Shown here piece by piece: positions 52,799 to 62,433 of a DNA stretch of 64,000 bases. How positions within the stretch are numbered: position 1 is the first letter of the stretch; each line of letters begins with the position of its first letter. Under the pieces are notes generated by a model. That model saw only the letters and a list, made by a program, of their open reading frames with translations, made no database searches and was not told the DNA's origin. Source of the DNA: Sediminicola arcticus (GTDB lineage: Bacteria > Bacteroidota > Bacteroidia > Flavobacteriales > Flavobacteriaceae); NCBI RefSeq assembly GCF_040566695.1, contig NZ_JBEXAE010000005.1, positions 248,001 to 312,000 on the forward strand, given 5' to 3'. The translations under genes were made by a program, and so were the position numbers.

Positions 52799-53731
52799 TT
52801 AAAAACTCCTAGCATAGGAAAGTGTGATGTATCTATGGGCTTGTGTTTTCTTCGATTCTGAGGTGTTGATGCGGTAGCCAACCCAATAATTATTTGGTCC
52901 GAAACGGTGTTTAAAATCAAACCCAAAATGCCACACGTTTTTATTTATGCTGCTTAGAAAAACAGCATTGCCCCCAATTGTATTTCCTTCAAGTAACGCA
53001 TTTTGGAAGACAAATCTATGACCTGCAACCAAAGAGAAAAATATTTCACGGTCTACAGCGCCCAATCGGTCATAGATCAAACTAGAGGATAAGGGGTTTC
53101 TTCTTCCAAAACTCGCAATGAATTCGGGATGTACATAAACATCCCTTGTTCCAAAAGCAATTTGTGGCTTCACCGCCATATGTACGCTAAAAGGATTTGG
53201 AGCCAAACACCATTCTTTTAGATAGTTTGCATATATATTTATGTGAATATTATTTTCTATTTGATTGCCCCAAACTGGGGGATCAGAGACTACAAAAGTA
53301 TTGTGATACCATTTTTGAAAGCCACTAGCGCCAGAAGCAGGTCCGGCAACACCAAATAGGAGATCGGCTTCTATAAGACTTTGTTTTGAAACGCGAGACC
53401 ATCCTCCTTGAATCCCTAGAAAACCTGCATAGAGCCTGTCTAAACCCTCAAGATCCCTAGATGTAATATTGGTAGGAGTGAAAATTTCCTGTCTAACAGA
53501 AAATTCTAATTGTTCCTTTCCTGAGGATAGGAATCCTTTTTCTAAAAGTTGGCGATAGGTCAAAAACAAACCGGAGGAATAGTAACGGTCCGTAAAAGTC
53601 AAAAAATCATTATCGTGCTGCAATTCTAATTGGCGACTAACAACTTTCAAGGAGTCATTGTCCGCTGGCTGTTGTCCAAAAGCAAAGAAGATATTCCATA
53701 GTAAAAGTAAAATTACAATGGGCTTATTCGT
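52799..53731 (-). CDS. LpxR/DUF2219-like lipid A deacylase, apparent ACG start
   Basis: Outer-membrane beta-barrel resembling lipid A 3-O-deacylase LpxR. The HDNDFLTFTDRYYSSGLFL segment holds the Asn-Asp and the TDRYYTSG family motif, and the C-terminus ends in a barrel strand (YITLSYARSF). A frame from a TTG at 53650 has no signal peptide. In the same frame, upstream codons encode NKPIVILLLLWNIFFAFGQ, a good signal peptide, but no ATG, GTG or TTG precedes it. The codon at its head is ACG (53731), one change from ATG. I annotate from there (310 residues). The gene may be translated weakly or be silent. Confidence 0.7.
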   Translation of the reverse strand, partial: TNKPIVILLLLWNIFFAFGQQPADNDSLKVVSRQLELQHDNDFLTFTDRYYSSGLFLTYRQLLEKGFLSSGKEQLEFSVRQEIFTPTNITSRDLEGLDRLYAGFLGIQGGWSRVSKQSLIEADLLFGVAGPASGASGFQKWYHNTFVVSDPPVWGNQIENNIHINIYANYLKEWCLAPNPFSVHMAVKPQIAFGTRDVYVHPEFIASFGRRNPLSSSLIYDRLGAVDREIFFSLVAGHRFVFQNALLEGNTIGGNAVFLSSINKNVWHFGFDFKHRFGPNNYWVGYRINTSESKKTQAHRYITLSYARSF

Positions 53732-53900
53732 GTAGGTTTCCGTAGTGTTGAGTATTTTTAAAACGAATGGAAGATAATAATAATCAACAGGTGCTTTGGA
53801 AAATTAAAAGTATTTATACCGTTAAAGACATAAATCTCTTGCTAAAATAATTAAGGAAAAAGGCATCAGATGGAAATGGAGGTTTTTTAAATAGGAATAG

Positions 53901-53935
53901 TTGAAGAAAAAATATGGTTGAATACTGTATTTTTG
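53901..53935 (+). promoter_or_regulatory. Candidate promoter of the BNR/VPS10 gene
   Basis: TTG (53901) and TATTTTTG (53928-53935), spaced 24 bases; the -7 box matches TAnnTTTG and lies 25 bases before the ATG at 53961. Confidence 0.4.
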
Positions 53936-53960
53936 AAAATAGTAAATAGCCAAAACCTAT

Positions 53961-56900
53961 ATGAGAGTCCAATCCATCATTATTTTACTTGTTTTAAGTA
54001 TTAACCATATTGTTACCGCACAGAAAATCGATTTTTTTGCTTTAAAAAACTTAGACATTCGAAATGTGGGTCCCGCGAATATGAGTGGACGCATTACCGC
54101 TATTGATGTAGTCACAGCCAATCCAAAAATCATGTATGTAGGTGCAGCTTCTGGAGGAGTCTGGAAATCGGAAAACGGTGGTACCTCTTGGAAGCCTGTC
54201 TTTGATCAACAGCCAACACAAAATATAGGAGCATTGGTCATTCAGCAAAATAATCCAAACGCAGTTTGGGTAGGTACTGGAGAGGGTAATCCTAGAAACT
54301 CTATGAATTTGGGGATGGGTGTTTTTAAAAGTATAGATGGAGGCGATACTTGGCAACAAATGGGGCTGGAAAGCACAAAAACCATTCATAGAATTATTAT
54401 AGACCCTATTGATGCTAATATTATTTATGTGGGTGCCATGGGAGATCCGTTTACAGCTAATGAACACAGAGGTCTCTATAAAACCACTGATGGTGGTTTG
54501 CACTGGGAAAAGATTTTATTTTCAAACAACCAATCCGGAATTGCCGATTTGGTTATGGATCCCACAAATAACAATAAACTATTTGCTGCTCTTTATGAGC
54601 ATAAAAGAACACCCTATTATTTTACATCGGGGGGTCAGGGGTCTGGGCTTTATGTATCCAATGATGGCGGAAATAATTGGAAAAAACAGGGAGAAAGCCA
54701 AGGTCTACCTTCGGGTAATTTAGGCCGAATTGGTTTTGCTATTGCCCCATCTGAACCCAATAGGATCTATGCAAAAATAGAAGCAAAGAAAAATGCCATT
54801 TACCGCAGTGATACTGGAGGGGATACCTGGAAAATGATTAATGACAATCCAAAGTTCGCCAATAATAGACCTTTTTATTTTCAAGATTTAGCAGTAGATA
54901 CTGAAGACCCAGATAGGGTCTATAATATTTATCAACCTTTATCTGTAAGTTATGACGGGGGGAGTACTTTTGATACCATTCCCATGATTCCTGCAGATGA
55001 AACAAAAGGGATACATGCAGATTTTCATGCTTTTTGGGTAAATCCAAATGACGCAAAGCACTTTATTATTGGCGGCGATGGTGGATTAGGAATTACATAT
55101 GATCATGGCAAAAGTTGGTATTTTCCGGAGACTATTCCCGTGGCACAGTTGTATCATGTAGGGGTAGATAATGATGTACCCTATAATGTGTATGGAGGAA
55201 TGCAAGACAATGGTAATTGGTCTGGCCCTTCGTACACTTGGAAAAGGGGTGGTATACGCACCTTATATTGGCAGTATTTAGTTGGCGGTGATGGGTTTGA
55301 TATTTCACCTGATTTGGATAATTCACGATTTGGTTATGGGTCCTCTCAAAATGGCAATTTATATAGGTATGATAAACTAACAGGTTATTATGTTAGTGTT
55401 CAACCGCCGCCGCCAGATTTAAAAACTAGTTTGCGCTTTAATTGGAATGCTGGGTTTGCCAGAAATCCTTTGGATGCCAATTCGGCCTATTATGGTTCTC
55501 AATTTGTACATCTTACATATGATAAGGGCGCCTCATGGAAAATAATATCACCAGATGTAACCACTAATAATCCCAAACATCAACAGGCCGATTATGGTGG
55601 ACTTACCCTTGATGTTTCTGGGGCTGAACGCTACAATTCTATTTTGACTATTGCTCCAAGTGCATTGGATAAAAATATTATTTGGGTAGGCACAGATGAT
55701 GGTCAGGTTCAAATTACTACAGATGGCGGTAAAACCTGGAAAAATTGCACCCCTAAAATCAAGGAAATGCCAAGGGAGGGTTGGATTGCCCAAATAGAGG
55801 CATCTCGTTTTAATCCGGGTGCGGCATGGATGGTGGTCAATAATTATAGAAAGGGCGATTATGCCCCTTATCTTTTTAGAACCAATGATTATGGTAAAAC
55901 ATGGTTGCGCATGGTAGATGAAGAAAAGGTAAAGGGATATGCGCTTACTGTAATTCAGGATCCTGTAGAACCCAAATTGGTTTTTCTAGGGACCGAAAAT
56001 GGTTTATGGATGAGTATGGATGAAGGAAAAACGTGGGAACAATTTAAGAATGAATTTCCATCAGTCTCCACCATGGATTTGAAAATTCAGGAACCAGAGT
56101 CGGCCTTGATCGTAGGAACATTTGGCAGGGCTATATGGGTGTTGGATGATTTACTATCTTTAAGGGAAATTACTGCAAACCGATTAAAAAAAGGAATTAC
56201 TGCGCTGCCAATCAATAATGTCGTTCAAGTAAAAGGATTATTTATTAATCCACCTGGCAATATTTGGAGTGGCTTCCACACTACTTTTGAAGGTGAAAAT
56301 AAGGTGTTTCAAAAAACTAAAATTCCATTTTATTTATCAGTTCAACCAGAGGCAGACATCAAAGTAAAGGCAGAAGTTTATGACCCACAAAATAGACTTA
56401 TAAATACCATTGAAACCGGTGATGTACAAAAGGGTTTAAACTATATGGTTTGGAAACTAGATGAAAACTCCAATTCTTTACCGGGGGCATGGAGTGATGA
56501 TTTTTCTAGAGATATACCTGTTTTGCCTGGAGAATATACTATTGTTTTGCATTATAATGCGTATAAGGATACCACGAGGGTAAAGGTTATACCTGATCCC
56601 AGATTTGATATCCCTTCAAATGTCGATAAAGAACTTTACGATTTTCGAAAAGAAATAGATGTCCAAGTAGCTATACTAGTAAAGCACTTGAAATATATTG
56701 ATCAGAAAAAGGTCCTGGTTGATAGCTTTATTAAAAAGCAAAATAATGCTCAAGTCAAGACGGGCGATCCTTTGTTTATAGTGGTGAAAAATATGGAGCA
56801 GCAATTGATACAACTTCGTTCTAAGGGCCAAACCCCAAAGCCAGAAAGGCAAGTAGGGGCATGGCAATCTTTTGAAACATCACCGTTTTCAAAAATTCAG

Positions 56901-57083
56901 GAAGCTTTAAACATTGCTGCTGCACAAACAAAAGTTCCGTCTTCTCAACACCAAGAAGTACTTAGGCAGGCTGCTTTGCTAATTGATGATTTTTCAAATG
57001 CCGTAAATTCTTTTATGCAAACCGAGTGGCTGTCATTTGAATCTGAAGTCAAAAAAAGCAACCTTCAATGGGAAGAAGAATAA
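53961..57083 (+). CDS. Large secreted BNR/VPS10-type beta-propeller protein
   Basis: Exported protein of 1040 residues with a signal peptide (about 1-21). Many BNR/Asp-box repeats of the S-x-D-x-G-x-T-W form are present: SENGGTSW, SIDGGDTW, TTDGGLHW and TTDGGKTW. This indicates the two ten-bladed-type propeller of sortilin-like glycosyl-hydrolase annotations. After about residue 760 come beta-sandwich and helical regions. No T9SS C-terminal sorting domain (such as GxxxPxP motifs) is visible, so it is periplasmic or released by another route. Enzymatic activity is uncertain. It is convergent with the AKR-RidA gene, 22 bases away. Confidence 0.85.
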   Translation: MRVQSIIILLVLSINHIVTAQKIDFFALKNLDIRNVGPANMSGRITAIDVVTANPKIMYVGAASGGVWKSENGGTSWKPVFDQQPTQNIGALVIQQNNPNAVWVGTGEGNPRNSMNLGMGVFKSIDGGDTWQQMGLESTKTIHRIIIDPIDANIIYVGAMGDPFTANEHRGLYKTTDGGLHWEKILFSNNQSGIADLVMDPTNNNKLFAALYEHKRTPYYFTSGGQGSGLYVSNDGGNNWKKQGESQGLPSGNLGRIGFAIAPSEPNRIYAKIEAKKNAIYRSDTGGDTWKMINDNPKFANNRPFYFQDLAVDTEDPDRVYNIYQPLSVSYDGGSTFDTIPMIPADETKGIHADFHAFWVNPNDAKHFIIGGDGGLGITYDHGKSWYFPETIPVAQLYHVGVDNDVPYNVYGGMQDNGNWSGPSYTWKRGGIRTLYWQYLVGGDGFDISPDLDNSRFGYGSSQNGNLYRYDKLTGYYVSVQPPPPDLKTSLRFNWNAGFARNPLDANSAYYGSQFVHLTYDKGASWKIISPDVTTNNPKHQQADYGGLTLDVSGAERYNSILTIAPSALDKNIIWVGTDDGQVQITTDGGKTWKNCTPKIKEMPREGWIAQIEASRFNPGAAWMVVNNYRKGDYAPYLFRTNDYGKTWLRMVDEEKVKGYALTVIQDPVEPKLVFLGTENGLWMSMDEGKTWEQFKNEFPSVSTMDLKIQEPESALIVGTFGRAIWVLDDLLSLREITANRLKKGITALPINNVVQVKGLFINPPGNIWSGFHTTFEGENKVFQKTKIPFYLSVQPEADIKVKAEVYDPQNRLINTIETGDVQKGLNYMVWKLDENSNSLPGAWSDDFSRDIPVLPGEYTIVLHYNAYKDTTRVKVIPDPRFDIPSNVDKELYDFRKEIDVQVAILVKHLKYIDQKKVLVDSFIKKQNNAQVKTGDPLFIVVKNMEQQLIQLRSKGQTPKPERQVGAWQSFETSPFSKIQEALNIAAAQTKVPSSQHQEVLRQAALLIDDFSNAVNSFMQTEWLSFESEVKKSNLQWEEE

Positions 57084-57105
57084 TGGAGATCAGTTTTATG
57101 ATAGT

Positions 57106-58554
57106 CTAACTTAAAACCGCTTCTGCTTCAATTTCCACCATATAACCATTACCTACCAATTTTGCCTCCACTAAGGTATTTGCAGGGTTGATGCCCTGGA
57201 ACCTTTCTCCATGGGCTCTAGCAACGGGTTCCCAATCTTCAAGTTGATTTACAAAAATTCGGGTCCGTACCACATCTGCCAATGATCCTCCAAAAGAGGT
57301 TAGTACACCTTCAATTTTATCAATAATAAAATGTGTTTGTGCAGCAGCATCATTGCCACCAATCATCATAGTACCGTGTGTAGCGGTAGTGCCAGAAACA
57401 TGAATTCTATTTCCATCTTTAACGGCTCTGCAGTAACCGGCATATTCTTCCCATTCCGTGCCACTAAAAATCTGTTCTCTATTTTTACCCGTCTTTATTG
57501 GAGTAAACGCTTTGGGTATAGTTTCTAAATGATCACTAAGATCTCCAGAGGCGGTTAAAAAAGGAGGTTTTCTATATTCGTCCCCACAATCGCCAGGTAT
57601 GGGTTGTAATTGATTTTGTGCATTTTTTATGGCAGAGATATCTTCAAGTTGCAAATCAATTTCTAGTATCCGTTTATTATCTGCAATATGCTCACTTTCT
57701 CCTAGACGTGCACCCACAATTATAGCGGCAACAGTTGGGTTTTCTAAAATATACCTACTAGCTATGTTTGCAATGGAGGCTTGGTGTTTATCTGCAATTT
57801 CTTTTAGGGTCTGCAATAAATTTTGATAAGGAGTCCACCCTCCGGCAGTATCAATAAAACGCTTGTACTTCATTTGCGACCAAGTGGTCAACTCAGTATC
57901 TTTAGGTTCGGATTTCCCTAACCATTTATCTGTTAAAAACCCGCCAGCCAAGGTTCCAAAAGCCAAAATTTTTACGTTATACGTTTCGCAAACATGTTTC
58001 ATTTGTAATGAGGCTCTTTGGTCGATAACCGAATGGCAAATTTGATTACTAACAATAGGAATGCCACTTGCACAGGCAATTCGTAAATGAGCTGCATCAA
58101 AATTAGTTACGCCAAGGTGTTTTATCAGCCCTTCTTCTTGTAATTCTTTTAAATAAAAAAGACCATCGAGCCAACTTGGATCGGGATAAAACCAAGCGTG
58201 AAATTGTATCAAGTCAATACAGGGTAGTTGCATTCTATCGAGGGCAGTTTGTACTGCTTCACGAACATCACCACGACAAATCTTTCCTGGCTTGGGCACC
58301 CATTTTGTGAACAATTGAACGCCATTTTTATTTTCAAGACTATTTTTAAAGGTCCCAGCAATAATTTCACTGGAACCGTAATGATCGGCCATATCAAAAG
58401 AGGTAAGTCCAGCATTTATATAAGGCTGCATATATTTTGAGGTAGCAACAGGATCTAAGGTTTTACCATCTCGCTCCATGTCAGCTATTTGCCACAGACC
58501 TGTAACAATGCGTGATATCTCTAATTGTTTGGCTAATTCAATTGTTGCTTTCAT
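57106..58554 (-). CDS. Aldo/keto reductase fused to RidA-like domain
   Basis: Protein of 482 residues joining two enzymes. The N-terminal aldo/keto reductase (about 1-320) has the catalytic Asp and Tyr in FDMADHYGSSEI, the Lys in LFTKWVPKPGK and the His in DLIQFHAWF. The RidA/YjgF domain (about 355-482) starts near EYAGYCRAVKDGNRIHVSG and ends in PANTLVEAKLVGNGYMVEIEAEAV. The position of the RidA catalytic arginine (PxR) is PAN here, so imine deaminase activity is doubtful. The fusion starts 3 bases after an APC permease gene and shares its operon. The substrate is unknown. Confidence 0.85.
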   Translation of the reverse strand: MKATIELAKQLEISRIVTGLWQIADMERDGKTLDPVATSKYMQPYINAGLTSFDMADHYGSSEIIAGTFKNSLENKNGVQLFTKWVPKPGKICRGDVREAVQTALDRMQLPCIDLIQFHAWFYPDPSWLDGLFYLKELQEEGLIKHLGVTNFDAAHLRIACASGIPIVSNQICHSVIDQRASLQMKHVCETYNVKILAFGTLAGGFLTDKWLGKSEPKDTELTTWSQMKYKRFIDTAGGWTPYQNLLQTLKEIADKHQASIANIASRYILENPTVAAIIVGARLGESEHIADNKRILEIDLQLEDISAIKNAQNQLQPIPGDCGDEYRKPPFLTASGDLSDHLETIPKAFTPIKTGKNREQIFSGTEWEEYAGYCRAVKDGNRIHVSGTTATHGTMMIGGNDAAAQTHFIIDKIEGVLTSFGGSLADVVRTRIFVNQLEDWEPVARAHGERFQGINPANTLVEAKLVGNGYMVEIEAEAVLS

Positions 58555-58557
58555 GTT

Positions 58558-60036
58558 TTATTCTTCAGGAAGTTTTAAAAATCGTTTTCTTAAATGGGGC
58601 TCATTTTTTTTCAATCTTCTCCAGTTATAAACAAATATAATACTGGCAAAGCCCATGACTATTATCCAAATAGGGGTAGAATGAAAATACCATGCTTTGG
58701 TTTCTGCTGTTAAATCTTTGTAGGTATGGATGGTTAGAAAACCAGACAAGGTAAGTATGCCCAACCAGCCAATACATAACTGCACGGTGCGGTTTTTTAA
58801 TACAGAGATGCGTTGTGCCACTTGCGAATTAACCTTAGTAATGGTTACCAAGGTTATGCACATGAGCAGAAAGTTTACCATCATGGAGGTCACCATAATA
58901 TCAATACCCAAAAAGAAATCACCAGCTAAGTGTGAGCCTAAAACCCCTATGCTTGCCATAAAACCGGCTAAGATGAGTGCTATATGAGGGGTGTGGTTCT
59001 TCGGATGAATTCTAGAAATAGCTTTAGGGAATATAGCATCTTTAGCCCAAGCAAACATTAGTCTAGAAACGGATAAAAGCATAGCCGGCAAATCGTTGAT
59101 TAAGGCAATGGCAGCACCTATTAAAATGGCAATGCCCCAGCCAGAGGGTAAAACGTAGCTTAAAAGACCTGGTGCTGTAATGTCTTTTTCCATGGATTCT
59201 GCTGCTACAAAACTCCATGGTACTATATGGTAGACTGCTGCGGCAAATAAAAAGTAAAAACACCCTACGCTGAGTATGGCCAACAAAATTGCCCGAGGAA
59301 GATTTTTAGTTGGATTTTTTGCTTCTCCACCGGCTTGTGCAATAGAATCGAACCCAATAAAACTAGAGAAAAGTAACGCAGCCGCTGACATGAAAATACG
59401 CCAATCAAAAGCAGTTTCTGCCACGGGTTTAAACGTTCTTCCTTCTTTTTCCCGCAGCGCAATTAAAAAATCAGTAGTATCAAAAACGAGCCCTGATATA
59501 ATCACAATACCCCCAAGAGCAAACATTAAAAACATCATGGGTAATACTATATTTTTATAAGATTTTAAGCCGCGAATGTTAACTACCACAAAAAACCAAA
59601 TAAGACACAAAGCAAGTCCAACTCTGACCCAACCAATTTCAAGAGTCAATGAAATGTTCTCCCAACCAAAACTAGCGGTTACGTCGCGGATAAAAGGAAT
59701 AGTGATGTATGCGATTACACCAATAACTATTGATAGACCAAACCATTGGGAAAAGCTGGCTACAAAACCTAAATAGGGGTTTAGACCTCGGCTGGCATAA
59801 ATGTAACTTCCTCCTGCCCGTGGCATGGCTGATGCCAAAATAGCATAGGCCAAGGCCGCAAATACGGCGGGTATAGCAGCAAATAGAAATGCGGGCAATA
59901 CATACGGTCCAATACCAGGAACATTACGCTGAATCATAAAAGGCACTACGTTAATGGAAGCCCCTAACATGGAACAGACCCCCGTAGCAATAAGAGCTAA
60001 AAGCCCCATTTGGCGAGTCAGTTTTTTAGTACTCAA
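58558..60036 (-). CDS. Amino-acid permease (APC family)
   Basis: Cytoplasmic-membrane transporter of 492 residues with 12 or more helices. The first helix has the APC signature GVCSMLGASINVVPF. The segment RAGGSYIYASRGLNPYLGF and the later SSFIGFDSIAQAGGEAKNPTKNLPRAI match the amino acid/polyamine/organocation family. It lies between the DUF885 gene (62-base gap) and the AKR-RidA gene (3-base gap), suggesting uptake and modification of an amino acid or amine. Substrate is not determinable from sequence. Confidence 0.9.
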   Translation of the reverse strand: MSTKKLTRQMGLLALIATGVCSMLGASINVVPFMIQRNVPGIGPYVLPAFLFAAIPAVFAALAYAILASAMPRAGGSYIYASRGLNPYLGFVASFSQWFGLSIVIGVIAYITIPFIRDVTASFGWENISLTLEIGWVRVGLALCLIWFFVVVNIRGLKSYKNIVLPMMFLMFALGGIVIISGLVFDTTDFLIALREKEGRTFKPVAETAFDWRIFMSAAALLFSSFIGFDSIAQAGGEAKNPTKNLPRAILLAILSVGCFYFLFAAAVYHIVPWSFVAAESMEKDITAPGLLSYVLPSGWGIAILIGAAIALINDLPAMLLSVSRLMFAWAKDAIFPKAISRIHPKNHTPHIALILAGFMASIGVLGSHLAGDFFLGIDIMVTSMMVNFLLMCITLVTITKVNSQVAQRISVLKNRTVQLCIGWLGILTLSGFLTIHTYKDLTAETKAWYFHSTPIWIIVMGFASIIFVYNWRRLKKNEPHLRKRFLKLPEE

Positions 60037-60097
60037 AGAAGGTATTTCATTTTTAATTTATTCTGTTAAGGTTCATATAATTGTAATACATGCGGTG

Positions 60098-61744
60098 CTA
60101 CTCTGAAATATAAGTTTTGACATTGGTTAGTTCCCAACGCCCCAATGATATTGGGATATTTCCAATGGAGTTGAGTTGGTCAAAAAATACCCGCATTTCA
60201 AAAGGTTCGTTTTTTAATTCTTTCATTCTGGCGTATTCTGCAAGTGTATTTTCAATTAGGTATTTACCTGTAATATAACTTGTACCGTAGCCTGGTTGCC
60301 GTAAATAAAGCTGTTGTTCAAAAAGCAATAGTTCTTTTTCTGTTTTCATCCAGCCACGAGGGGTGTATTCGGAGTGGATACTTCCTGCTTCCTCCATGGT
60401 CATTTCATTGGCATGGGCATAAAGCGAACCTAAACCTCGGGCAGCACGTTGAGCAATCATGATGTAAACAATTTCTCTGGATCTGGGTTGATCATCATAA
60501 AGACCTGCATCCATAAACATTTCTTCAACTGCGGTTGCCATACCTTCATTTCTTGAATCAAAAATATTGTATAACAACGGGCCTTTTCTAATTTCACTTT
60601 TATGGGGTTCTGTATCCATTCGAGCCAGTTCAAACCAATGGTAAAAATGGGAATATAGGGGGCGCTGATCATAATGTGCTGTAATCCAAAAAAAGTTGCG
60701 TTTCTCTTTGGGTACAAATGCTCCAAGATGTTCATTTAAGGCGGGCTCAAAATAGTCTTTTACCGTCACCATTTCATTTTCATCTAAAAAATTGATCAAG
60801 CTCTTGGCTGAGGCTTTCGCGCGATTATCGTATTCTTCGGGAGTACTGGCATCGGAAAGCAGGGGCAATTTTCTATTTCGGTGTTCTTCTAATTTTAAGG
60901 CAGCCCAGGCTCGGGTAAGCTCTCTTTTTAAAATCATTACCTCATCATCCCAAGTCAAAGGAACTAAATGTACGTTTTGGAGGTACCATGTATACTCTTC
61001 TTTTCCTATACCCGATGGTCCTGTTTTTGTTATTGCTTCGGCCTGAAGCCAATCTACTAAATCATTGGTAGATTGTACGGCATTGTCAATAGTAATAAGG
61101 AGATTTTTATCCTTAGACACTCCGGGAAAATCCTTTATAGTGGTTAGGTTTTTACTCTGATCTATAATATCACGTATGCCGGCAATCCAAAGATCTTTGG
61201 CATTGCTCGTCAAATTTATTTTTGCCTGTTCGTTAATTGCAGGAATAATTTTTAAATCGGCTATTAATTTTTTAGCACCCTCTTTGTCTAAAGGAAATTG
61301 ATAGGTCCAAAGGTCGGTAATACCGTGGTGGGTTGGTCCTTCATGTGCAGGAACATCACTTCTCTCTGTCCATAACGACTTATAAAAGGCAGGATCTCTT
61401 TCCCAAGGGCGAAGTACTCTTTGGTTAAATTCATACCCATTCATTTCAGCATGTACAATATGCCAATCTACTTGTTGCGGAATAGGCCAAGCGATGGTAT
61501 CAATACCCCGCAATTTCTCTTTTAATAGTTTAAATTTTGCTTCTCTTTTTTCAAAAGTTTTTTGGGTATAATCAGGTGCTCCATTGCGTAAAGGAGGATT
61601 TTCAAAAGTTCTCCACTCTTTAAATAAGGTCACTAAATTAGCATAGTCCTGATTCTTATTTTGACCCAAAACAAAATGGTTTGAAATCCCCAGGAGAAGG
61701 ATACATAAAAAAAGAGATTTACTGGAGATGAGATTATTTTTCAT
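60098..61744 (-). CDS. DUF885 secreted protein, without visible HExxH
   Basis: Exported protein of 548 residues with a signal peptide (about 1-26, ending FVLGQ). It has DUF885 segments: the late helix NEGMATAVEEMFMDAGL corresponding to the E-G-W-A-L-Y-A-E region, RQPGYGTSYITGKYLIENTL matching the PGQALSYKIG region, and a C-terminal MRVFFDQLNSIGNIP. I do not find the HExxPGHxxQ zinc motif expected between them. It is the first gene of an operon with the APC permease and AKR-RidA fusion. A role as secreted peptidase is uncertain given the missing motif. Confidence 0.78.
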   Translation of the reverse strand: MKNNLISSKSLFLCILLLGISNHFVLGQNKNQDYANLVTLFKEWRTFENPPLRNGAPDYTQKTFEKREAKFKLLKEKLRGIDTIAWPIPQQVDWHIVHAEMNGYEFNQRVLRPWERDPAFYKSLWTERSDVPAHEGPTHHGITDLWTYQFPLDKEGAKKLIADLKIIPAINEQAKINLTSNAKDLWIAGIRDIIDQSKNLTTIKDFPGVSKDKNLLITIDNAVQSTNDLVDWLQAEAITKTGPSGIGKEEYTWYLQNVHLVPLTWDDEVMILKRELTRAWAALKLEEHRNRKLPLLSDASTPEEYDNRAKASAKSLINFLDENEMVTVKDYFEPALNEHLGAFVPKEKRNFFWITAHYDQRPLYSHFYHWFELARMDTEPHKSEIRKGPLLYNIFDSRNEGMATAVEEMFMDAGLYDDQPRSREIVYIMIAQRAARGLGSLYAHANEMTMEEAGSIHSEYTPRGWMKTEKELLLFEQQLYLRQPGYGTSYITGKYLIENTLAEYARMKELKNEPFEMRVFFDQLNSIGNIPISLGRWELTNVKTYISE

Positions 61745-61841
61745 ATAATTGATTCATTTAAATATAGTTTATGAGGATAAAACACAGGGGGTAAATTAGT
61801 TATTTTTTTTGGATACTTTTCTTAGACGGTCTAAAATAAGA

Positions 61842-61886
61842 GGTACAAAAAAAACGGATAGTAGTAACTGATCCGCTTTTTTTGGT
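61842..61886. terminator. Terminator-like inverted repeat
   Basis: Long imperfect inverted repeat: GTACAAAAAAAACGGAT / ATCCGCTTTTTTTGGTAC with an 11-base loop; T-runs on both strands. It could end transcripts from the tRNA side. Confidence 0.6.
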
Positions 61887-62039
61887 ACTGTTAGGATTTG
61901 TAGAAGGAACTTTGTTCTTTCTTTCTAGATACTTCGGTAAAGGATTTTGGGTTGGCCTTACAAAGAAAACCACGGTCGCTTTGCGCCCTTTTTTTGGTTT
62001 TCTTCAAAGCTGACGCAAGCATCGCTTTTTCGTAAAACA

Positions 62040-62088
62040 AAAAACCATATACTTTCGTATCTGGTTGGTAGTAGCGGGAACTGGATTC
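62040..62088. repeat. Duplicate of tRNA-Met 3' end plus terminator
   Basis: Forty-nine bases matching 62209-62257 with two mismatches (T for G at the eighth-ninth base, T for C near the end), in the same orientation. It covers the last 17 bases or so of the tRNA and its terminator hairpin. Confidence 0.85.
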
Positions 62089-62205
62089 ATTCGCCAATAA
62101 GGCGAATGGGCCAAGGGGAGAGGCTTTACTACGACCCAGATTTGGTTCCCAAATCAATTTTTTTCTGAATTTCAATCCATAAAGCAAGCTTTAAGATTTT
62201 ATCCA

Positions 62206-62235
62206 AAAAAAAACCAGATACTTTCGTATCTGGTT
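62206..62235 (-). terminator. Terminator of tRNA-Met
   Basis: On the minus strand AACCAGATAC-GAAA-GTATCTGGTT followed by a T-run, directly after the tRNA 3' end. Confidence 0.9.
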
Positions 62236-62240
62236 GGTAG

Positions 62241-62313
<73 letters not shown>

Positions 62314-62322
62314 CTGTGAGTG

Positions 62323-62355
62323 CAAAGATACAAAGCTTTTTTGCTATTATCAAAA
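62323..62355 (-). promoter_or_regulatory. Consensus promoter of tRNA-Met
   Basis: Minus strand: TTTTG (62355-62351), 20 bases, TATCTTTG (62330-62323), then 9 bases to the tRNA 5' end. This is an excellent match to the Bacteroidota TTG-N19/20-TAnnTTTG pattern. Confidence 0.75.
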
Positions 62356-62433
62356 CATAAATCAATAAATCTTTTTTAGTTACTTTCGGGCTTCATCTAT
62401 TTAATTACATATCTTAGAAATTTTCTAGATTTT

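Larger units (their letters stand above)
61745..62208. other. Gene-poor region between DUF885 and the tRNA-Met gene
   Basis: About 460 bases. It contains an imperfect terminator-like inverted repeat (61842-61886), a direct copy of the tRNA 3' end plus terminator (62040-62088) and a perfect 7-base hairpin ATTCGCC-N5-GGCGAAT (62089-62107). A 98-codon frame (61891-62187, minus) runs through the tRNA copy and is not believed to be a gene. Confidence 0.55.

Noticed and set aside
52690..52926. 78-codon minus-strand frame
   Set aside because: Overlaps the 3' end of the LpxR-like gene in another frame and shows no protein-like pattern.
61891..62187. 98-codon minus-strand frame spanning the duplicated tRNA end
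   Set aside because: It reads through the tRNA 3'-end copy and terminator hairpin, so it is more likely non-coding; no upstream promoter or family match is evident.
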